From Hydractinia symbiolongicarpus (lineage: Eukaryota; Cnidaria; Hydrozoa; Anthoathecata; Hydractiniidae): a stretch of 64,000 nt of DNA. The DNA is taken from contig NC_079876.1 in assembly GCF_029227915.1 (NCBI RefSeq), positions 27,875,828 through 27,939,827 on the forward strand. The letters are read 5' to 3'. The stretch's first letter is position 1; the number at the start of each line of letters is the position of its first letter. Made by a program: the position numbers and the translations under genes. Below are positions 59,501-64,000 of this stretch, piece after piece. The notes under the pieces were generated by a model. It searched no databases. It had not been told where the DNA came from and saw nothing but the letters and a program-made list of their open reading frames with translations.

Positions 59501-62194
59501 ATGTTCTGTGATTTACACTTTGACGTTTAAAAGTGGTACATTTTTTAATCGGCTGGCAGCAGTATTGGTAGAGCGTTCGCTTCCAGTGCGGAAGGTCTTA
59601 AGTTTAAACTCTGGCCGATTCATGCCAGAGACTATAAAAGTGTGAGTCTATCCTTTCCATGAGAATAGGATTGATATCTTAGGCTGTCTGGTTTAAAATT
59701 TGCTGTGCTTATATGGCTTTTATAGCTCGAATAGGAGCTTAAATTCACTAGGACCCTCGTTAATAGCAGTGTCAAAAGGCACTGAAGACTCTATCTGCGT
59801 TAATAATTTCAACAATAATAATATCACCTGACACTCGTACGCTGTGGGTTAGTTGTTATAGCAAAGTCGATTTTTTACTTCCTTTAACAATATTCTCTAA
59901 TTTAGATTTTGTCAAGAAATACTCAACCTGATCCATATATTGGAAATGTTTATAAAGTATTCTTACCAGGAGGGAAGTTTGTTGAAGCTTATAAAGTCGA
60001 TGTAAGTTTGTTTTTTTGAGAGGCATTTCTAATAAGAATGTTGATAAACTTGTCGTACCAAAATCAGTTAATCTGATTGGACAAGATACGGCCTAGTGCC
60101 GAAATCAGTTGATCTGATTGAACAAGATGCAGCTTAGTACTGAAATCAATTGATTTAATTGGACAAGACTTGGCCAAATGGTTAAGAAGTTTGTTTTGAA
60201 ACAAAAACAACACAATATGTTCAGCTACGGTTTAGCTCATGCCATGTCAGAAAACTTAGGTAGGCAATGCAAACGCGTACATGCCACTGCTGTGTACCAA
60301 GCCATCATCCACATAATTACGAAACGAACTTCTTAACCACTCGGCCACACACACACTTTAATAACTACTTGAAAGGATGGATTGGTTTTTATTTAGGGTT
60401 ACAAACACCGAGATGCATTCATTCTAACGACAGCACCAACAGAATCCAACGTGGATGATTTCTGGAGGATGGTGTTAGAAAAACAATGTCATACTATAGT
60501 TATGTTAAACAAATGTCAGGAGACTTCACAGGTACATAATTGTTCTCTTGTTTTCGTTTCTTGCCTTTCATCGGTACGCTTTATTGGCGGGTTATTTTAG
60601 TAATACATGTTTTGTTTATCAAAAAAATGTTCGTATATTTCGCGGAAATAACTTTTGGAGGTTAAGAAGAGTGAGTTTACGTGGCCATTATTTTTGCGGG
60701 TGATCAAAAATTGGGTCAAGAAAGCGTTTTTTGCTTTTCAACTTCACGTTAAATTAACATGTAGTATTTATCTTTGTTGTGATATCTCTAGAATTAAATT
60801 TTCGCGGTTAAAAATGTTAAATTTTCGCCGCTAAAATGTTAAAACCATGATATAGTCGGAATTTTTGCGATATTTTCTGTAAAAGCGACTTATTATCGAG
60901 GTGTGATATACGATAAAAACTCGATATATTACGATTATGTTTCAGGAATATTTCAAGTACTGGCCAGACACAAACTGCGCTTATTCTGATATGGATGTTG
61001 CGTTGAACTCAGAAGTTGCCAATGGTAACATCATCACACGAAAAATTAAAGTCACATCCAGCAAGGTAAGGAGCACTTTGACGCCTAGGTCTAAAACCTT
61101 TATACGCACAAATTTCGCGAAATGACCAAAAATAAAATTTTCCATGCTCAAACTGATTTCGATCGTCAGTACATTTAACTCTGGTTGTTTTTAACAGTAA
61201 CAGTAGTGGGGGAAAAAGTTTTTCTGCGGAAGTAATTGTACAATGAAAGTTTGTTTGTTTTAGTCCCGCTGTGAAGTTCACCATTTCCAGTATGTGGGTT
61301 GGCCAGACTCCGATATCCCAAATAAACGGGCTTATAACAACTTGTGCACTTTGATGCAAGCTGTTGAAAAATCGCAACAAAACTTAGGAAACGGCCCTAT
61401 TATCGTCCATGCCGGGTAGGTGAAAACATTTCAGACACAATTTTTATTGTTTTTTGTTTCTTTGCTTGTATGTTTTTCCATGACTTCTTTCAAATTACCG
61501 CTATTAAAGACCATGATTTTTTATCTAATTTAAAACATCAACAACGATCGCTTCCTTGATCAGATCATTTTTACCAGCGAGGTTCGCAACGGTGATAAAA
61601 TTTGTTTACTGTTTTTAACGCCATTTTGTAAATTTAATTTAGAAATGACTACGGCCGTAGCGGAACCTTCGTAGCGGTATACAACAGCACGGAACGTCTG
61701 AAGGTTGAACAGCTTATCGATGTTTTGCAGTGCGTTCGAGCTATCAGAATCTCACAACCACTCGCCGTTGATAATGTAGTGAGTAGAATTGTAGTTATCT
61801 TGCTTTTAGTGTACCATGCGTCAGTTATATGAAGCTAAGTGCGTGGTAACGATACGGCTCCAAGTTGTCGTGACTACTCGAATCAACCTTGCCCCCAGGA
61901 ACCTCTTTTGCTTTTTTATATTTGCGCCGCTGCAATATAAAGAATCGAAAAGAGGTCCTGAGGACGAGGTTGTACTCGAATCACTTGCAGCAGATAAACC
62001 TTTGTAAACTTTCTGTTGCTTTTGTTCGTGTTAAAAGATATAAGAATGTTTACGGAGCTGTAACTTTTTAGACACAGTACCAATTCGTTTATACAATGTT
62101 GCGGACGTATTTGGAAGGCTTCGAAAATTACTGGAACTACAAAGACTACAAAATATGTCGTTCACCGTTAGGCTCAACAACATCGGCTACATAA
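47557..62194 (+). CDS. Receptor-type tyrosine phosphatase with F5/8C, Ig and FN3 ectodomain
   Basis: 25 exons, all in phase: 47557-47608, 47855-48018, 48779-48928, 49861-50026, 50151-50486, 50730-50879, 51449-51610, 53204-53274, 53362-53632, 54250-54931, 55513-55664, 56169-56287, 56403-56493, 56829-56905, 57399-57447, 57746-57843, 57967-58238, 58886-59021, 59219-59350, 59906-60001, 60397-60531, 60946-61065, 61264-61415, 61643-61775, 62072-62194; about 1362 residues. Signal peptide [18 protein letters not shown]; exons 2-4 an F5/8 type C (discoidin) domain ([32 protein letters not shown]); exon 5 an Ig-like domain; exons 6-10 about four FN3 domains (SWFQPA, IQWSAPE); then one membrane helix ([20 protein letters not shown]). 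Phosphatase D1 has KNRYTNI, SWPDHG and [11 protein letters not shown], all catalytic residues present. D2 has GWPDSD but HAGNDYGRSG, with Ala for the catalytic Cys. It should remove phosphate from phosphotyrosine at the plasma membrane via D1. The ligand is unknown. Confidence 0.93.
51900..52720 (-). mobile_element. Penelope-like element remnant (GIY-YIG endonuclease end)
   Basis: On the minus strand a frame at 52695-52261 has [30 protein letters not shown], the GIY-YIG endonuclease of Penelope-like elements, preceded by the usual [12 protein letters not shown] and [11 protein letters not shown] linker. After a frameshift it continues to a WLPAL-type end near 52100 and the terminal region 'gatgatgggagaaggatctc' near 51953-51934. 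The reverse transcriptase part is missing. It sits in a receptor phosphatase intron, antisense to the gene. Confidence 0.85.
53901..54046 (+). repeat. (GGGA)n microsatellite in receptor phosphatase intron
   Basis: 146 bp of uninterrupted GGGA/AGGG repeats, about 36 units, between exons 9 and 10 (about 200 bp before exon 10). The G-rich strand is the transcribed-sense strand, so DNA and pre-mRNA could form G-quadruplexes. Confidence 0.95.
57236..57362 (+). mobile_element. Short Helitron-like element, copy D, in receptor phosphatase intron
   Basis: Starts TCTCTTTAATTTTAGCCGT, ends with hairpin CCGTGAATTTTTCCACGG then 'gtaacga' CTAG and T. 127 bp; internally deleted relative to copies A and B. 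Confidence 0.8.
58275..58440 (+). mobile_element. Degenerate Helitron-like element, copy E, in receptor phosphatase intron
   Basis: 'tatccgtattttgtctgtcc' near the left, and at the right hairpin CTGTGGATTATTTCTCCACGG then 'tctatcga' CTAG and T (58437-58441). The exact 5' end is unclear. Confidence 0.6.
59565..59825 (+). mobile_element. tRNA-derived SINE with AAT tail in receptor phosphatase intron
   Basis: A tRNA-like head ('ggctggcagcagtattggta' with 'gagcgttcgcttcc' and a degenerate box B 'aagtttaaactc') is followed by a body of about 170 bp and an 'aacaataataata' tail. It is a different SINE family from the one at 17.7 kb. Confidence 0.6.
60168..60345. mobile_element. Inverted pair of tRNA-like SINE heads
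   Basis: The left end 'ttggccaaatggttaagaag' and the right end, on the minus strand, 'gtggccgagtggttaagaag' are both tRNA-A-box-like and face each other; both continue with 'tttgttt'/'ttcgtttcg'. Either two SINE copies inserted tail to tail or a foldback derivative. Confidence 0.5.
60620..60905. repeat. Repeat rich in 'ttcgcgg' motifs in receptor phosphatase intron
   Basis: Repeated 'tttcgcgg', 'tttttgcg' and 'attttcgc' strings in both orientations resemble the filling of the last TONSL intron (13.65-13.92 kb), suggesting a shared MITE family with poorly defined ends. Confidence 0.4.
61884..61972. mobile_element. 89-bp palindromic MITE with 9-bp target duplication
   Basis: Ends CAACCTTGCCCCCAGGA and, inverted, CAACCTCGTCCTCAGGA; the host string tactcgaat directly flanks both sides (61875-61883 and 61973-61981). 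Same core as the 43.4 kb MITE. In the last receptor phosphatase intron. Confidence 0.75.
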
Positions 62195-63558
62195 GCGCGA
62201 AAATGAGAATTTGTCATAGTAGCTAGTGTCACACGCACGAAGAACGCTATGTCCCTAACGTTATATATAAAGTTAATATTTATAGTTGTAAATAAGTGAC
62301 CACGACAGACATATCTTCTTTTGTTGTGTTTAATATTGCATAATTCACAGACTGGTTCTACAGTCATATTGGAGATACTTAAGTGGCGAAACTGTCAAAT
62401 TTTAGGCCAAGTTATGACTAAAATATTCTATTTTTCAGGTATCTTTTTCAAGCTTTTTTGTTGTTGTTGTTGTTAAACTGACTGAAAAAAGGAATAACTA
62501 CGAAAAAAAGTTTGCAAAATGATTCCACGAACAAGTTGTAAAAGTGCAATGTGAGGTATTCAGACGTTTGAATCAAACAATGAGTGTTTTTCATAAGGTT
62601 ATATATTGTACAAAATGTGAAGGGAATTCTATATTGTCCTTATGCTAATATTCACTTTGTTCATAAAAGATGCGCCATACTGTGAAAGCATGAACGCCCG
62701 GGCGTCTATCATTTTTTTACTTAAGCATGTGTTGTATCTATAGTAAAAATAATTTTATACCGACCATATGAATTTTTAAAGGATGCATTTTAAAACTATT
62801 TCTTTGTATTATTTTTATATTTATTGTGTATGAATAACTTATATTTGTTATCTTATATTTCTCTTATGTTATGCTTCTTATTAATTGTTTTTACTTTTAA
62901 CTCTCACGTTTAATCACAAGAGCCAGTTTGACTTCGCAGACAAAAAAATGGAAGGAATACATTTAAATTATCGACTTGAAGGGTGCTAACATCAATCCCG
63001 GTACCTCTGGCATACAAGAGATCTTTCTTCCCAAGTTTTTATTTTCTGACAACCTCGGAAATAACCACTATTTATTTCCCCAAAATTCTCAGAAAAAGAA
63101 GTTTTCGCAATTTTAATGTTTCTTCCAAATTTATAAAAACAAAAAATTGACATGCTGAGCGAAGAAGAACGCGCTTGTCATTCTCGACCCCAAAGCTCTG
63201 TGAGATAAACCTACTTTCTAGGTTTTAATCTCAAAGAGCTCTGGGGAATAGAATGCGCGCATATTGTGTCTACTGAGTTGATTATTCGCAATTACATTTT
63301 AAATATACGAACAAACCATAGAGTGACACAAGAAGGCTAGTATAGGTCAATATTTTAGACATGATAATAATAAAAAACCACTATTTCTTCTCTCCCCTTC
63401 GAAATTGTTAGAGAGAGGAAACAAGTCCTGGGAACGAGGTTGCGTTCTATCATTCGAGCAAATTTATTTCCGGAAAGTTGATGAAGGTCAAAAGTTGAGT
63501 AGAAGTCACAGTAATAACAGAAATATTATAATATACACTGATCATCGTTGATTCTTTC
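62195..63558. other. 3' region of receptor phosphatase and intergenic DNA, with a hairpin repeat
   Basis: No gene recognised. At about 63168-63261 imperfect inverted arms ('ttctcgaccccaaagctctg' ... 'agagctctggggaatagaa') form a hairpin MITE-like repeat. 63420-63446 carries another 'cctgggaacgaggttg' core of the small MITE family. Confidence 0.45.
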
Positions 63559-63630
63559 AGCAGAGTGGCGAAGTGGAAACGTGCTTGGCTCATAACCAAG
63601 AGATCGGTGGATCGAAACCACCCTCTGCTA
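63559..63630 (+). tRNA. Initiator-type tRNA-Met (CAT)
   Basis: 72 nt fold as a cloverleaf: acceptor AGCAGAG/CTCTGCT with the A1:T72 pair and A discriminator; anticodon arm CTTGG-CTCATAA-CCAAG; T arm GGTGG-ATCGAAA-CCACC, with the AUCG loop typical of eukaryotic initiators. The D arm is GCGA...ACGT, giving an A13/A22 mismatch, and the anticodon stem has T29:A41 instead of the usual third G:C pair. TTTTTT at about 63639-63644 could end Pol III transcription. It may be a diverged but active gene or a recent pseudogene. Confidence 0.78.
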
Positions 63631-64000
63631 CGTACAACCTTTTTTAAGATAGTTCATTTGGTAAGTTTTATCAAGGCGAAACTCTAAGATCTTCTTTTTA
63701 TCCTTGTTTATTATACAAAAAATTAATCCATAAAATTTCCGGCGTAAAGGTATAACTCTTGTCCAGTTATTTTGCGTGAGAAGTGTGACATACTCCCAGG
63801 AATCTTTACTACAACAATGAAGACAGAAAGCGCCGTTGAGAACCAAACAGGCCTGGGGACAGGGTTTGTGAAGACGCTAAATGGAAGTTATTTGCTTTGT
63901 TTAGATTATTAATGTTCATTTGTTAGAGGTATTAGATAACAACCCAAAGTTTCCAAAAACATTTTCCGGATGCACCAAATTCTCATCCACATGAAACAAA
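63631..64000. other. Region after the tRNA, no gene recognised
   Basis: Contains the T-run after the tRNA and a 'cctggggacagggtttgtg' fragment near 63851 related to the small MITE family. Nothing else recognised. Confidence 0.4.

Noticed and set aside
1-64000. CRISPR arrays, operons, bacterial-type systems
   Set aside because: Introns, metazoan gene families and eukaryotic transposons throughout; repeats found are micro/minisatellites and transposons, not spaced direct repeats.

Overview
This is an AT-rich animal nuclear genome window. It holds five intron-rich protein genes separated by mobile-element debris. I read the genes by joining exons at GT/AG sites and checking reading phase. The invertebrate gene style, dense small introns, many MITE/Helitron/SINE copies, and a splice-acceptor-like AG just 8-21 nt before every start codon all suggest a cnidarian, most likely a hydrozoan. 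That placement is inference.

Layout: 1-5.5 kb is repeats: a decayed LINE at about 1.98-3.64 kb and an 854-bp TIR element with an exact 10-bp target duplication at 4.16-5.01 kb. Then 5.56-11.22 kb (+) is a TMEM59-family membrane protein, with a hAT-like element in intron 1. 13.24-27.99 kb (-) is TONSL, with TPRs, acidic stretch, ankyrin repeats, ubiquitin-like domain and leucine-rich repeats in 23 exons. 30.46-32.94 kb (+) is a two-exon type II membrane glycosyltransferase-like gene. 34.03-42.66 kb (+) is the pumilio-like rRNA-processing factor PUM3. 42.7-47.5 kb is gene-poor, with two abutting Helitrons and small MITEs. 47.56-62.19 kb (+) is a 25-exon receptor tyrosine phosphatase with F5/8C, Ig and FN3 domains outside and a live D1 plus dead D2 phosphatase domain inside. 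An initiator-type tRNA-Met lies at 63.56 kb.

The genes do not form a pathway. TONSL (replication-fork chromatin repair) and PUM3 (nucleolus) are housekeeping, TMEM59 and the glycosyltransferase-like protein belong to the secretory system, and the phosphatase is a surface receptor. The most noteworthy points are the AG-before-ATG pattern in all five genes (possible spliced-leader trans-splicing), the discoidin-type receptor phosphatase with an Ala-substituted D2, a PUM3 stop codon lying inside a minisatellite, and several very clean mobile-element structures.
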